Below, in pieces: positions 8,180-15,790 of a DNA stretch of 64,000 nt; within the stretch, counting starts at the first letter, position 1, and every line of letters starts with the position of its first letter. The translations under genes and the position numbers were made by a program. This DNA comes from Sphingobacterium chuzhouense (GTDB taxonomy: Bacteria; Bacteroidota; Bacteroidia; Sphingobacteriales; Sphingobacteriaceae), in NCBI RefSeq assembly GCF_014692525.1, contig NZ_JACNYL010000004.1, positions 248,001 through 312,000 on the forward strand, in the 5' to 3' direction. Under the pieces are notes generated by a model. It had not been told where the DNA came from. It saw only the letters and a program-made list of their open reading frames with translations, and did not search any database.

Positions 8180-8533
8180 ATGGCAGGAAATAAAACATCT
8201 CGCAGAGAGCGAATCAAAAAAGGAATAAGAAAAAGCCTGACTGGAACGGCTGAGCGTCCACGTTTATCCGTTTTTAGAAGTAACAAAGGTATTTATGCTC
8301 AGGTTATCGATGACGTGGCTGGAAAAACTTTAGCTTCAGCGTCTTCAAGCTCTAAAGATTTTGCCGCAAGCGGTACGAAAATTGAGCAATCGAAAGCTGT
8401 AGGTAAATTAGTGGCGGAGAAAGCTGTAGCAGCAGGTATTAGCAAAGTAGTTTTTGACCGTAATGGGTACTTATACCATGGCCGTGTGAAATCATTGGCT
8501 GAAGGTGCTCGCGAAGGCGGTTTAGACTTTTAA
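8180..8533 (+). CDS. rplR: 50S ribosomal protein L18
   Basis: L18 binds 5S rRNA with L5 and attaches it to the large subunit. The 117 residues include RPRLSVFRSNKGIYAQVIDD and the C-terminal VVFDRNGYLYHGRVKSLAEG, both characteristic. It stands in normal spc order between rplF and rpsE. Confidence 0.97.
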   Translation: MAGNKTSRRERIKKGIRKSLTGTAERPRLSVFRSNKGIYAQVIDDVAGKTLASASSSSKDFAASGTKIEQSKAVGKLVAEKAVAAGISKVVFDRNGYLYHGRVKSLAEGAREGGLDF

Positions 8534-8544
8534 TCAATAAGAAC

Positions 8545-9063
8545 ATGGCAGTAAGCAATATAAAAAGAGTAAAATCAAGCGAAATTGAATTAAAAGATCG
8601 CTTAGTGAGCATCCAGCGCGTAGCGAAAGTGACTAAAGGTGGTCGTACCTTCAGTTTCTCTGCTATCGTTGTTGTGGGTGATGAAAATGGTATCGTAGGA
8701 TACGGTCTTGGTAAAGCAAAAGAGGTTACTGAAGCTATTACCAAGGGTATCGATGATGCGAAGAAGAACTTGATTAAAGTGCCTATCATCAATGGTACAG
8801 TTCCTCATGCACAACATGGCAAATTCTCCGGAGGTCGCGTTTTGATTAAACCAGCTGTTGACGGTACAGGGGTACTGGCAGGTGGTGCAATGCGTGCCGT
8901 ATTGGAGAGTGCGGGTATTAAGGACGTATTAGCGAAATCATTGGGTTCATCCAATCCGCACAATGTCGTGAAAGCAACAGTTGACGCATTAGTAAAGCTT
9001 CGTGATGCATACACAGTTGCCCAAAACCGCGGCGTCGATTTAAACAAAGTATTTAACGGTTAA
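8545..9063 (+). CDS. rpsE: 30S ribosomal protein S5
   Basis: S5 acts in translational accuracy and lines the mRNA entry tunnel. Its 172 residues contain the double-stranded-RNA-binding-like N-terminal domain with VSIQRVAKVTKGGRTFSFSA and VVGDENGIVGYGLGKAKEV, then the C-terminal domain with AGGAMRAVLESAGIKDVLAK. rpmD starts 5 bases after its stop. Confidence 0.98.
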   Translation: MAVSNIKRVKSSEIELKDRLVSIQRVAKVTKGGRTFSFSAIVVVGDENGIVGYGLGKAKEVTEAITKGIDDAKKNLIKVPIINGTVPHAQHGKFSGGRVLIKPAVDGTGVLAGGAMRAVLESAGIKDVLAKSLGSSNPHNVVKATVDALVKLRDAYTVAQNRGVDLNKVFNG

Positions 9064-9068
9064 TTATC

Positions 9069-9248
9069 ATGGCAAAAATCAAAATCACCCAGATAAAGAG
9101 CGTTATCGACAGAAGCGAGCGCCAAAAGAGAACTATTCAAGCCCTTGGTTTGAAACGTATCAATCACTCGGTAGAGGTTGAAGCTACACCATCTGTTATC
9201 GGTATGGTAAGAAAAGTCAACCACTTGGTAGCGATAGAGACAGTTTAA
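9069..9248 (+). CDS. rpmD: 50S ribosomal protein L30
   Basis: This is a 59-residue frame starting MAKIKITQIKSVIDRSERQK and ending NHLVAIETV, with the family core TIQALGLKRINHSVEVE. L30 is a small two-helix, three-strand protein on the 23S rRNA. It sits in the conserved rpsE-rpmD-rplO order and has the usual length. A hairpin follows. Confidence 0.95.
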   Translation: MAKIKITQIKSVIDRSERQKRTIQALGLKRINHSVEVEATPSVIGMVRKVNHLVAIETV

Positions 9249-9258
9249 ATTGAATAGT

Positions 9259-9289
9259 GAATGGAAAGGATTTCGGATTCTTTCCATTC
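9259..9289 (+). promoter_or_regulatory. Long hairpin between rpmD and rplO
   Basis: GAATGGAAAGGAT (9259-9271) pairs with ATTCTTTCCATTC (9277-9289) across a TTCGG loop with one G-T pair. Only a weak T-rich stretch follows, so it may be a partial terminator or a processing site. Confidence 0.55.
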
Positions 9290-9312
9290 CGTTTATTAAT
9301 TAATTATTCATC

Positions 9313-9346
9313 GTTACGACCTGTTTAGTGAGAGCGAAGGCGTAAC
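9313..9346 (+). promoter_or_regulatory. Structured leader of rplO
   Basis: GTTACG (9313-9318) pairs with CGTAAC (9341-9346), and an inner CCT/AGG pairing extends the stem. It lies 19 bases before rplO, so it could control L15 translation. This is a by-eye fold. Confidence 0.4.
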
Positions 9347-9364
9347 ACAACATTTTAAGACAAA

Positions 9365-9811
9365 ATGAATTTAAGTAGTTTAAAACCAGCTAAAGGTTCT
9401 GTTAAGAACAGAAAACGTATCGGTAGAGGTCAAGGATCCGGACGCGGTGGTACATCGACCCGTGGGCACAAAGGTGCTGGTTCACGTTCAGGACATTCTA
9501 CAAAGATCGGTTTCGAAGGCGGTCAAATGCCTTTGCAACGTCGTGTACCTAAGTTTGGTTTCAAAAACATGAATCGCGTCGAGTATAAAGGAATTAACTT
9601 AGACGTCTTGCAAGAGCTGATAACCAAGCACAACTTAACAGCTATTGACTTCGATACGTTAAAAACGCATGGATTGGTAGCCAAAAAAGACTTGGTGAAA
9701 ATCTTAGGTCGTGGTGAGTTAACTGCTAAAATAGAAGTTAAGGCTCACGCTTTTTCTGCTTCGGCGCAGAAAGCTATTGAAGCTGCAGGTGGTTCTATCG
9801 AAAAACTATAA
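9365..9811 (+). CDS. rplO: 50S ribosomal protein L15
   Basis: L15 is a late-assembly 23S rRNA-binding protein. The 148 residues start with the family's Gly/Arg-rich unstructured arm, RIGRGQGSGRGGTSTRGHKG and FEGGQMPLQRRVPKFGF, and end with the globular part AHAFSASAQKAIEAAGG. secY begins 7 bases downstream, as in most bacteria. Confidence 0.98.
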   Translation: MNLSSLKPAKGSVKNRKRIGRGQGSGRGGTSTRGHKGAGSRSGHSTKIGFEGGQMPLQRRVPKFGFKNMNRVEYKGINLDVLQELITKHNLTAIDFDTLKTHGLVAKKDLVKILGRGELTAKIEVKAHAFSASAQKAIEAAGGSIEKL

Positions 9812-9817
9812 AATTAC

Positions 9818-11161
9818 ATGAAGAAACTAATCACAACCTTAACCAATATATGGAAAATAGAAGATTTGCGCAATCGTATTATTACGACATTGCTTCTTCT
9901 TCTTATCTACCGTATTGGTTGTCACGTGGTTCTACCGGGTGTCAACCCTGATGCATTAGTGGCTAGAAGTAGCGAAGGAAACAGCATATTGGACTTAATT
10001 AATATGTTTGCCGGAGGATCATTCTCTCGCTCGGCAATTTTCGCTTTGGGTGTAATGCCTTACATTTCTGCATCAATCGTTGTTCAGTTATTGGGGATAG
10101 CGGTTCCTGCATTTCAGAAAATGCAAAAAGAAGGCGAATCGGGTCGTAAAAAAATGACACAGATTACGCGTTATCTGACATTGGCGATTACGTTGGTTCA
10201 GGCAGTGGCTTATGTGAAAACACAAGTTCCTGCAGAAGCGAAGACATTAGCTGAGCCAATGTTCACTATTCTTTCTGCAATCGTATTGACAGCAGGTACC
10301 TTGTTTGTGATGTGGCTTGGTGAAAAAATTACAGATAAAGGTATTGGTAATGGTATTTCCTTAATTATTATGGCGGGTATCATTGCGCAGTTACCAGCAG
10401 GTATCGTGGCAGAGTGGGGATCTCGTATGAGTCCTAGTGGTGGCGGGCCTATTCCGTTCTTATTGGAATTTGTCGCGCTTTTCTTTGTTGTGATTTTTGC
10501 CATCTTAGTGGTGCAGGGGATCCGTAAAGTTCCCGTACAATATGCTAAGAAAATTGTTGGTAATAAACAAGTGGGCGGCGTGCGCCAGTATATTCCTTTA
10601 AAGGTGAATGCTGCGGGCGTTATGCCTATTATCTTTGCGCAAGCTATTATGTTCTTGCCAATGGCTTTATCCCAGTTTTTCCCGGATTTACAGTCTGATT
10701 TTTTAGCATCATTGAGTAACTATACATCTGTTGCTTACAATGTAACATTTGCTGTTCTCATTATCGCGTTTACATTTTTCTATACCGCAATTATGGTAAA
10801 CCCGCAGCAGATGTCTGAAGACATGAAGAAGAATGGTGGTTTTATTCCTGGAATTAAGCCGGGTTATGATACGAATATCTTTATCGATAACGTCATTTCA
10901 CGTATTACTTTCCCGGGAGCAATATTCATTGCGATTATTGCCATACTGCCTGCCTTAGCCGCTAAATTAGGTGTGAATAATCAATTTGCACATTTCTATG
11001 GCGGTACTTCTTTATTGATTTTGGTGGGTGTAGTGCTAGATACATTACAGCAGATTGAGAGCCATCTGTTGATGCGTCATTATGATGGATTGATGAAGAC
11101 AGGAAGGGTAAAGGGGCGTTCGACAGCTACAGTAGAAGGCATCGATCAATCAGCACTTTAA
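9818..11161 (+). CDS. secY: Preprotein translocase subunit SecY
   Basis: SecY is the protein-conducting channel of the general secretion pathway in the inner membrane. The 447-residue sequence shows about ten hydrophobic segments. Family hallmarks include YRIGCHVVLPGVN near the first helix, ALGVMPYISASIVVQLL, GEKITDKGIGNGISLIIMAG and the cytoplasmic loop ending RHYDGLMKTGRVKGR. It is embedded in the ribosomal cluster as usual and followed by map after 7 bases; adk, often located here in other phyla, is absent. Confidence 0.98.
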   Translation: MKKLITTLTNIWKIEDLRNRIITTLLLLLIYRIGCHVVLPGVNPDALVARSSEGNSILDLINMFAGGSFSRSAIFALGVMPYISASIVVQLLGIAVPAFQKMQKEGESGRKKMTQITRYLTLAITLVQAVAYVKTQVPAEAKTLAEPMFTILSAIVLTAGTLFVMWLGEKITDKGIGNGISLIIMAGIIAQLPAGIVAEWGSRMSPSGGGPIPFLLEFVALFFVVIFAILVVQGIRKVPVQYAKKIVGNKQVGGVRQYIPLKVNAAGVMPIIFAQAIMFLPMALSQFFPDLQSDFLASLSNYTSVAYNVTFAVLIIAFTFFYTAIMVNPQQMSEDMKKNGGFIPGIKPGYDTNIFIDNVISRITFPGAIFIAIIAILPALAAKLGVNNQFAHFYGGTSLLILVGVVLDTLQQIESHLLMRHYDGLMKTGRVKGRSTATVEGIDQSAL

Positions 11162-11168
11162 TAAATAA

Positions 11169-11951
11169 ATGTCTAAAGCTTATTATAAAACAGAAGAACA
11201 AATCGAGCAAATACGAGAGTCCGCAAAGGTGCTCTCGTTATTGCTTGGTGAAATTGCAAAGGAAATAGAACCTGGAATCACCACTTTATCGCTGGATAAG
11301 TTAGCCTATGATTTTATCCATGACCATGGTGGTACACCTGCTTTTCTGAACTATCAAGGTTTTCCCTATTCGCTTTGTATATCTGTGAACGATCAGATTG
11401 TTCATGGATTTCCGAGTGATTATATACTGAAAGAAGGCGATATTGTTTCGGTGGACGGAGGTGTTAATCTGAAGGGTTTCATTAGCGATTCTGCATATAC
11501 TTTTGGTGTAGGCGAAATTTCAGCAGAAGCACAGCAATTGCTGGATGTCACGAAAGCTGCTTTATATAAAGGTATAGAACAGGCGATCTCTGGCAGACGT
11601 GTGGGCGATATTTCATTCGCTGTGCAGGAACACGTCGCTCCTTACAATTATGGTATAGTTAGAGAATTGGTGGGACATGGTGTAGGCTTGCATCTACATG
11701 AAAAGCCGGAGGTACCAAATTATGGAAGACGTGGTTATGGGCCTAAGTTAGAGACCGGCTTGGTCATTTGTATTGAGCCGATGATCAACGCTGGCAAAGC
11801 AGGGGTAAAGTTTTGGGACGATGGATGGACGGTAAGTACTATCGATGGGAAGCTATCTGCGCATTTTGAACAAATGGTTGCGATCAGAAAAGGTACTCCG
11901 GATGTACTGTTGACTTTTGAACACGTGGAAGAAGTTTTGGGTAAAAAGTAG
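11169..11951 (+). CDS. map: Methionine aminopeptidase, type I
   Basis: MetAP removes the N-terminal methionine from nascent proteins and uses two metal ions. The metal ligands can be seen in order: two Asp in VSVDGGVNLKGFISDSAYTF, His in LVGHGVGLHLHEKPEVPNYG, Glu in ICIEPMIN and Glu in HFEQMVAI. The 260-residue length fits type I enzymes without an N-terminal extension. It is cotranscribed with secY; infA follows but has its own promoter. Confidence 0.97.
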   Translation: MSKAYYKTEEQIEQIRESAKVLSLLLGEIAKEIEPGITTLSLDKLAYDFIHDHGGTPAFLNYQGFPYSLCISVNDQIVHGFPSDYILKEGDIVSVDGGVNLKGFISDSAYTFGVGEISAEAQQLLDVTKAALYKGIEQAISGRRVGDISFAVQEHVAPYNYGIVRELVGHGVGLHLHEKPEVPNYGRRGYGPKLETGLVICIEPMINAGKAGVKFWDDGWTVSTIDGKLSAHFEQMVAIRKGTPDVLLTFEHVEEVLGKK

Positions 11952-11981
11952 TTGGTTTTCAATATTTTTTATTTATCTTTG
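11952..11981 (+). promoter_or_regulatory. Promoter of infA and the alpha operon
   Basis: TTG at 11952-11954, 19 bases, then TATCTTTG at 11974-11981, a good match to the Bacteroidota consensus. A small CCTGT/ACAGG hairpin (11986-11999) lies at the predicted transcript start. Confidence 0.7.
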
Positions 11982-12027
11982 CACTCCTGTTTGTACAGGC
12001 TAAAAAAAGTAAATTAAGTTAGGATAT

Positions 12028-12246
12028 ATGGCTAAGCAAGCCTCAATAGAACAAGACGGTATAATTAAAGAAGCGCTTTCTAACGCGATGTTCCGTGTAG
12101 AATTAGAAAATGGGCACGAAATTATCGCGCATATTTCCGGTAAGATGCGTATGCACTATATTAAGATTCTACCTGGAGATAAAGTTAAGTTGGAAATGTC
12201 TCCTTATGATTTGACAAAGGGGAGGATTACGTATCGCTATAAATAG
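12028..12246 (+). CDS. infA: Translation initiation factor IF-1
   Basis: IF-1 occupies the ribosomal A site during initiation. This is a 72-residue OB-fold protein, with QDGIIKEALSNAMFRVELEN, HISGKMRMHYIKILPGDKV and the C-terminal LTKGRITYRYK, essentially the whole family pattern. It is the first gene after an internal promoter and lies upstream of rpmJ and the alpha operon genes. Confidence 0.98.
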   Translation: MAKQASIEQDGIIKEALSNAMFRVELENGHEIIAHISGKMRMHYIKILPGDKVKLEMSPYDLTKGRITYRYK

Positions 12247-12293
12247 CGGTTGTTTTTCTTTCCGGTATAATTGGCTTTTAAAATACTACAACA

Positions 12294-12410
12294 ATGAAAG
12301 TTAGAGCATCAATAAAAAAACGTAGCGCGGATTGTAAGGTTATCCGTCGCAAAGGAAAGGTTTTTGTAATCAACAAAAAGAACCCTAAGTTCAAGCAACG
12401 TCAAGGGTAG
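12294..12410 (+). CDS. rpmJ: 50S ribosomal protein L36, zinc-free type
   Basis: A 38-residue frame reads MKVRASIKKRSADCKVIRRK and ends KKNPKFKQRQG, an unmistakable L36. Zinc-binding L36 uses Cys11, Cys14, Cys27 and His33. Here only Cys14 remains; the others are Ser, Asn and Phe. This is therefore the C-minus form, which cannot bind zinc. It is placed between infA and rpsM as in most bacteria. Confidence 0.95.
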   Translation: MKVRASIKKRSADCKVIRRKGKVFVINKKNPKFKQRQG

Positions 12411-12439
12411 TTTATTAACATAATCGCTTAAAGTATTAT

Positions 12440-12817
12440 ATGGCAAGGATAGCAGGTATAGATTTACCTAAAAACAAAAGAGGCGTAATAGGCCTTACCT
12501 ACATTTTCGGTATCGGTCGTTCAACTGCGGCTTATATTTTGAAAAAAGCAGGTATCAGTGAGGATGTTAAAGTATCTGAATGGAATGATGATCAATTGAC
12601 AGCCATCCGTAACATCATCAACGACGAAATTAAAGTTGAAGGTGCTTTGCGTTCTGAGGTTCAGTTGAACATCAAACGTTTGATGGATATCGGTTGTTAC
12701 CGTGGTTTACGTCACCGTAAACATTTACCCCTTCGTGGTCAACGTACAAAAAACAACTCTCGTACCCGTAAAGGTAAACGTAAAACAGTTGCAAACAAGA
12801 AAAAAGCTACTAAATAA
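12440..12817 (+). CDS. rpsM: 30S ribosomal protein S13
   Basis: S13 lies at the top of the 30S head and contacts P-site tRNA and the 50S subunit. It has 125 residues: ARIAGIDLPKNKRGVIGLTY at the start, then YRGLRHRKHLPLRGQRTKNN with the basic tail RKGKRKTVANKKKATK. It is followed after 10 bases by rpsK in standard alpha-operon order. Confidence 0.98.
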   Translation: MARIAGIDLPKNKRGVIGLTYIFGIGRSTAAYILKKAGISEDVKVSEWNDDQLTAIRNIINDEIKVEGALRSEVQLNIKRLMDIGCYRGLRHRKHLPLRGQRTKNNSRTRKGKRKTVANKKKATK

Positions 12818-12827
12818 TAATTAAGAA

Positions 12828-13217
12828 ATGGCTAAAAGTAAAAAGGTTACTAAAAAGCGTATCGTTGTTATCGAGCCTGTTGGTCAAGCTCACATTAACG
12901 CTACCTTTAACAACATCATCATTACTTTGACAAACAATCAAGGTCAAACTATTTCATGGTCATCAGCTGGTAAAATGGGCTTCAGAGGTTCTAAAAAGAA
13001 TACTCCGTATGCTGCTGGTCAAGCTGCTCAGGATTGTGGTAAAGTTGCACATGACCTAGGTTTACGTAAAGTAGAAGTTTTTGTGAAAGGACCAGGTGCT
13101 GGACGTGAGTCAGCTATCCGTACGTTACAGACTGTTGGAATCGATGTGACTACGATCAAAGACATCACCCCACTTCCACACAACGGTTGTCGTCCTCCAA
13201 AACGCAGAAGAGTTTAA
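12828..13217 (+). CDS. rpsK: 30S ribosomal protein S11
   Basis: S11 is part of the 30S platform near the E site. The 129 residues carry GQAHINATFNNIIITLTNNQ, GPGAGRESAIRTLQTVGIDV and the C-terminal TPLPHNGCRPPKRRRV, all typical. A 68-base gap follows, containing a small TCAGC/GCTGA hairpin (13246-13260). Confidence 0.98.
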   Translation: MAKSKKVTKKRIVVIEPVGQAHINATFNNIIITLTNNQGQTISWSSAGKMGFRGSKKNTPYAAGQAAQDCGKVAHDLGLRKVEVFVKGPGAGRESAIRTLQTVGIDVTTIKDITPLPHNGCRPPKRRRV

Positions 13218-13285
13218 TAATTTTTATTGTTTAAGATAAGATTCGTCAGCTATAGGCTGATAGATACTTCAAACAGAGAGAAAAA

Positions 13286-13894
13286 ATGGCAAGATATACA
13301 GGACCTAAGTCCAAAATCGCACGTAAATTCAGAGAGCCTATCTTCGGCCCTGATAAGGCGTTAGAAAAAAAGAATTATCCTCCAGGACAACACGGTCCGT
13401 CAAAAAGAAGAGGTAAACAATCTGAATATGCTATTCAGTTGTTGGAAAAACAAAAAGCAAAATATACTTACGGTGTTTTGGAGCGTCAGTTCCGTACATT
13501 GTTTGCAAAAGCATCAGCAAAACAAGGTATCACAGGTGAGAACTTCTTGAGATTATTGGAAGCTCGCTTAGATAATGTTGTTTACCGTTTAGGTATTGCT
13601 CCAACACGCGCAGCAGCTCGTCAGTTGGTTTCACACAAACATGTTACCGTTAACGGAGAAGTCGTTAACATTCCATCATATAGCTTACGTCCAGGCGATG
13701 TAATTGCCGTTCGCGAGCGCTCTAAATCTTTAGAAGCTATCGTAGCTTCTGTAGAAGGAAGAAAGATCAACAAATTTAGCTGGTTAGAGTGGAACGCTAA
13801 TGAATTAACAGGAACGTTCGTTTCTTTCCCGGAAAGAGTTGATATTCCAGAGAACATTAAAGAAAACTTAATCGTAGAGTTGTACTCTAAATAG
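13286..13894 (+). CDS. rpsD: 30S ribosomal protein S4, zinc-free type
   Basis: S4 nucleates 30S assembly and in E. coli represses the alpha operon. It has 202 residues, and the S4 RNA-binding domain can be seen around LRLLEARLDNVVYRLGIAPT and LVSHKHVTVNGEVVNIPSYS. The N-terminal region (ARYTGPKSKIARKFREPIFG) has no cysteine cluster, so this is the C-minus form. It is placed between rpsK and rpoA as expected. Confidence 0.98.
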   Translation: MARYTGPKSKIARKFREPIFGPDKALEKKNYPPGQHGPSKRRGKQSEYAIQLLEKQKAKYTYGVLERQFRTLFAKASAKQGITGENFLRLLEARLDNVVYRLGIAPTRAAARQLVSHKHVTVNGEVVNIPSYSLRPGDVIAVRERSKSLEAIVASVEGRKINKFSWLEWNANELTGTFVSFPERVDIPENIKENLIVELYSK

Positions 13895-13904
13895 TAATTA
13901 ATAG

Positions 13905-13938
13905 GAGTGAGCCTAGTCTAGAAAGGTTAGGCTTACTC
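13905..13938 (+). promoter_or_regulatory. Hairpin between rpsD and rpoA
   Basis: GAGTGAGCCTA (13905-13915) pairs with TAGGCTTACTC (13928-13938) with one G-T pair, followed by TTATTATATTTTA. It could act as a partial terminator that lowers rpoA relative to the ribosomal proteins, or as a processing hairpin. Confidence 0.55.
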
Positions 13939-13983
13939 TTATTATATTTTACGTTAATAATAAAAACTTTTAAAAGAAAATAA

Positions 13984-14976
13984 ATGGCAATTTTAGCATT
14001 TCAAAGACCGGATAAAGTTATCATGCAAAAATCAACTGATTTTGATGGTACTTTCGAATTTCGTCCATTAGAGCCTGGTTTTGGTGTAACTATTGGTAAT
14101 GCTTTGCGCCGTATTTTATTGTCCTCATTAGAAGGATATGCAATTACGTCGGTAAGGTTTTCAGGCGTTTCGCACGAGTTTTCTACTATCAAAGGGGTTG
14201 TTGAAGATGTTACGGAAATCATTTTGAACTTGAAACAAGTTCGTTTCAAGAAAACCGGTGAACAAGGTGATAGTGAAAAGATCTTTGTCGTTATCAATGG
14301 TCAAGATCAATTTAAAGCGGGCGATATTACGAAGTTCTCCAATAATTTTACGGTTTTAAACCCTGACTTAGTTATCTGTAACATGGATAATTCAGTTACT
14401 ATAGAGGTAGAGCTTTCAGTAGCTAAAGGACGTGGTTATGTAAATGCTGAAGAAAATAAAGTTACAGACGGTCCGGTAGGTTTTATCGCTGTAGATTCTA
14501 TTTACACGCCAATTAAGAACGTAAAATACACTATCGAGAACTATCGGGTAGAACAGAAAACTGACTATGAGAAATTGTTGTTGGATATTTCTACCGACGG
14601 TTCTATTCATCCTGAGGAGGCCTTGAAAGAAGCAGCCAAAATTTTGATCCAGCACTTTATGTTATTCTCTGACGAAAATATGTTGTTAGAGTCGCAAACA
14701 AAAGAGGAAACCAAAGTTGTTGACGAGGAAATTTTGCATATGCGTAAAATTTTGAAAACGGAGTTGGTTGATCTGGATCTTTCTGTTCGTGCGTTGAACT
14801 GTTTGAAAGCGGCAGATATCCGTACATTGGCAGAGCTGGTGACTTACGACGTAGCGGATATGTTGAAATTCCGTAACTTCGGTAAGAAATCATTGAGCGA
14901 AATTCAAGAGCTAGTTAAATCGAAAGGTTTGTCGTTCGGCATGAATTTATCCAAATATAAGTTGGACGAAGAATAA
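13984..14976 (+). CDS. rpoA: RNA polymerase alpha subunit
   Basis: Alpha dimerises to initiate RNA polymerase assembly, and its C-terminal domain contacts UP elements and activators. It is a 330-residue protein. The N-terminal domain has FRPLEPGFGVTIGNALRRIL and LLSSLEGYAITSVRFSGVSH; the C-terminal domain (about 250-325) has LDLSVRALNCLKAADIRTLA and KFRNFGKKSLSEIQELVK. It is in the alpha operon ahead of rplQ. Confidence 0.98.
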   Translation: MAILAFQRPDKVIMQKSTDFDGTFEFRPLEPGFGVTIGNALRRILLSSLEGYAITSVRFSGVSHEFSTIKGVVEDVTEIILNLKQVRFKKTGEQGDSEKIFVVINGQDQFKAGDITKFSNNFTVLNPDLVICNMDNSVTIEVELSVAKGRGYVNAEENKVTDGPVGFIAVDSIYTPIKNVKYTIENYRVEQKTDYEKLLLDISTDGSIHPEEALKEAAKILIQHFMLFSDENMLLESQTKEETKVVDEEILHMRKILKTELVDLDLSVRALNCLKAADIRTLAELVTYDVADMLKFRNFGKKSLSEIQELVKSKGLSFGMNLSKYKLDEE

Positions 14977-15003
14977 TATTTAAATTAACAAATAAGCGAC
15001 CTG

Positions 15004-15037
15004 TTGCGTAATTCCCTGGTTGGCCAGACGGTACGCA
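15004..15037 (+). promoter_or_regulatory. Structured leader of rplQ
   Basis: TGCGTA (15005-15010) pairs with TACGCA (15032-15037), with an inner CTGG/CCAG stem (15016-15027). This compound hairpin ends 15 bases before the rplQ start. A by-eye fold. Confidence 0.4.
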
Positions 15038-15052
15038 CAAAAACACAAAAAA

Positions 15053-15655
15053 ATGAGACACGGAAAAAAAGTAGACAAATTAGGGCGCACTGACAGTCAC
15101 CGTAAGGCGATGTTAGCCAATATGGCGACTTCATTGATCAAGCATAAGCGTATCACAACAACTTTGGCTAAAGCTAAAGCGTTGCGTAAGTACGTAGAGC
15201 CGTTGATTACAAAATCAAAAAATGATACGACGCATTCTCGCCGTACGGTATTCTCCTACGTAAAAGACAAGGAAGCAGTTACAATCTTATTCCGCGAAAT
15301 TTCGGAAAAAGTAGCTTCTCGTCCAGGTGGCTATACACGTATCATCAAGTTGGAAAACCGTCTTGGTGACAACGCGGAAATGGCATTCATCGAATTGGTC
15401 GACTACAACGAAGTTTACGGTCAAACAGCGAAAGCCGAGAAGAAAACAACTCGCCGACGTGGTGGTAAAAAGAAAGCTACTGAAAAAACTGCTGAAGTTG
15501 AAGCAGCTGAGGTTGAAGTAGCTGAAGAAGTGGAAGCGACGGAAGAAGTTAAAGAAGAAGCTCCTAAAGCAGAAGCAGCAGCAGAGGAAACTCCTGCGGC
15601 GGAAGAGACTCCTGCAACAGAGGAATCTTCGGATACAGAAGAGAAAAAAGATTAA
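15053..15655 (+). CDS. rplQ: 50S ribosomal protein L17 with acidic tail
   Basis: L17 is located near the tunnel exit. The ATG at 15053 gives the family start MRHGKKVDKLGRTDSHRKAM. The frame is open to a TTG at 15020, but that would put the leader hairpin inside coding DNA. The L17 domain ends near residue 120. The remaining 70 or so residues are a lysine/arginine patch followed by a Glu/Ala-rich repeat-like tail (units such as EAAEVEVAEEVEATEE), for a total of 200. This tail is absent from E. coli L17. The gene ends the ribosomal cluster. Confidence 0.96.
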   Translation: MRHGKKVDKLGRTDSHRKAMLANMATSLIKHKRITTTLAKAKALRKYVEPLITKSKNDTTHSRRTVFSYVKDKEAVTILFREISEKVASRPGGYTRIIKLENRLGDNAEMAFIELVDYNEVYGQTAKAEKKTTRRRGGKKKATEKTAEVEAAEVEVAEEVEATEEVKEEAPKAEAAAEETPAAEETPATEESSDTEEKKD

Positions 15656-15673
15656 TATTTTATCTCATTAATG

Positions 15674-15707
15674 AAAAGCCCGTCAAACATCTTGACGGGC
15701 TTTTTTA
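15674..15707 (+). terminator. Terminator of the ribosomal cluster
   Basis: GCCCGTCAA (15678-15686), loop ACATC, TTGACGGGC (15692-15700), preceded by AAAA and followed by TTTTTT. This is a textbook intrinsic terminator after rplQ. Confidence 0.92.
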
Positions 15708-15742
15708 TTTCATATTTACTTATTATTTTCAGCACGTTACGT

Positions 15743-15750
15743 TATATTTG
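15743..15750 (+). promoter_or_regulatory. Probable -7 box of the argD operon
   Basis: TATATTTG matches TAnnTTTG, 41 bases before argD. The -33 position holds only TTAT, so the promoter is weak or activator-dependent. Confidence 0.45.
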
Positions 15751-15790
15751 CGTATAGTATTTTATCCATACCCGTTTATTTTTTTCATAC

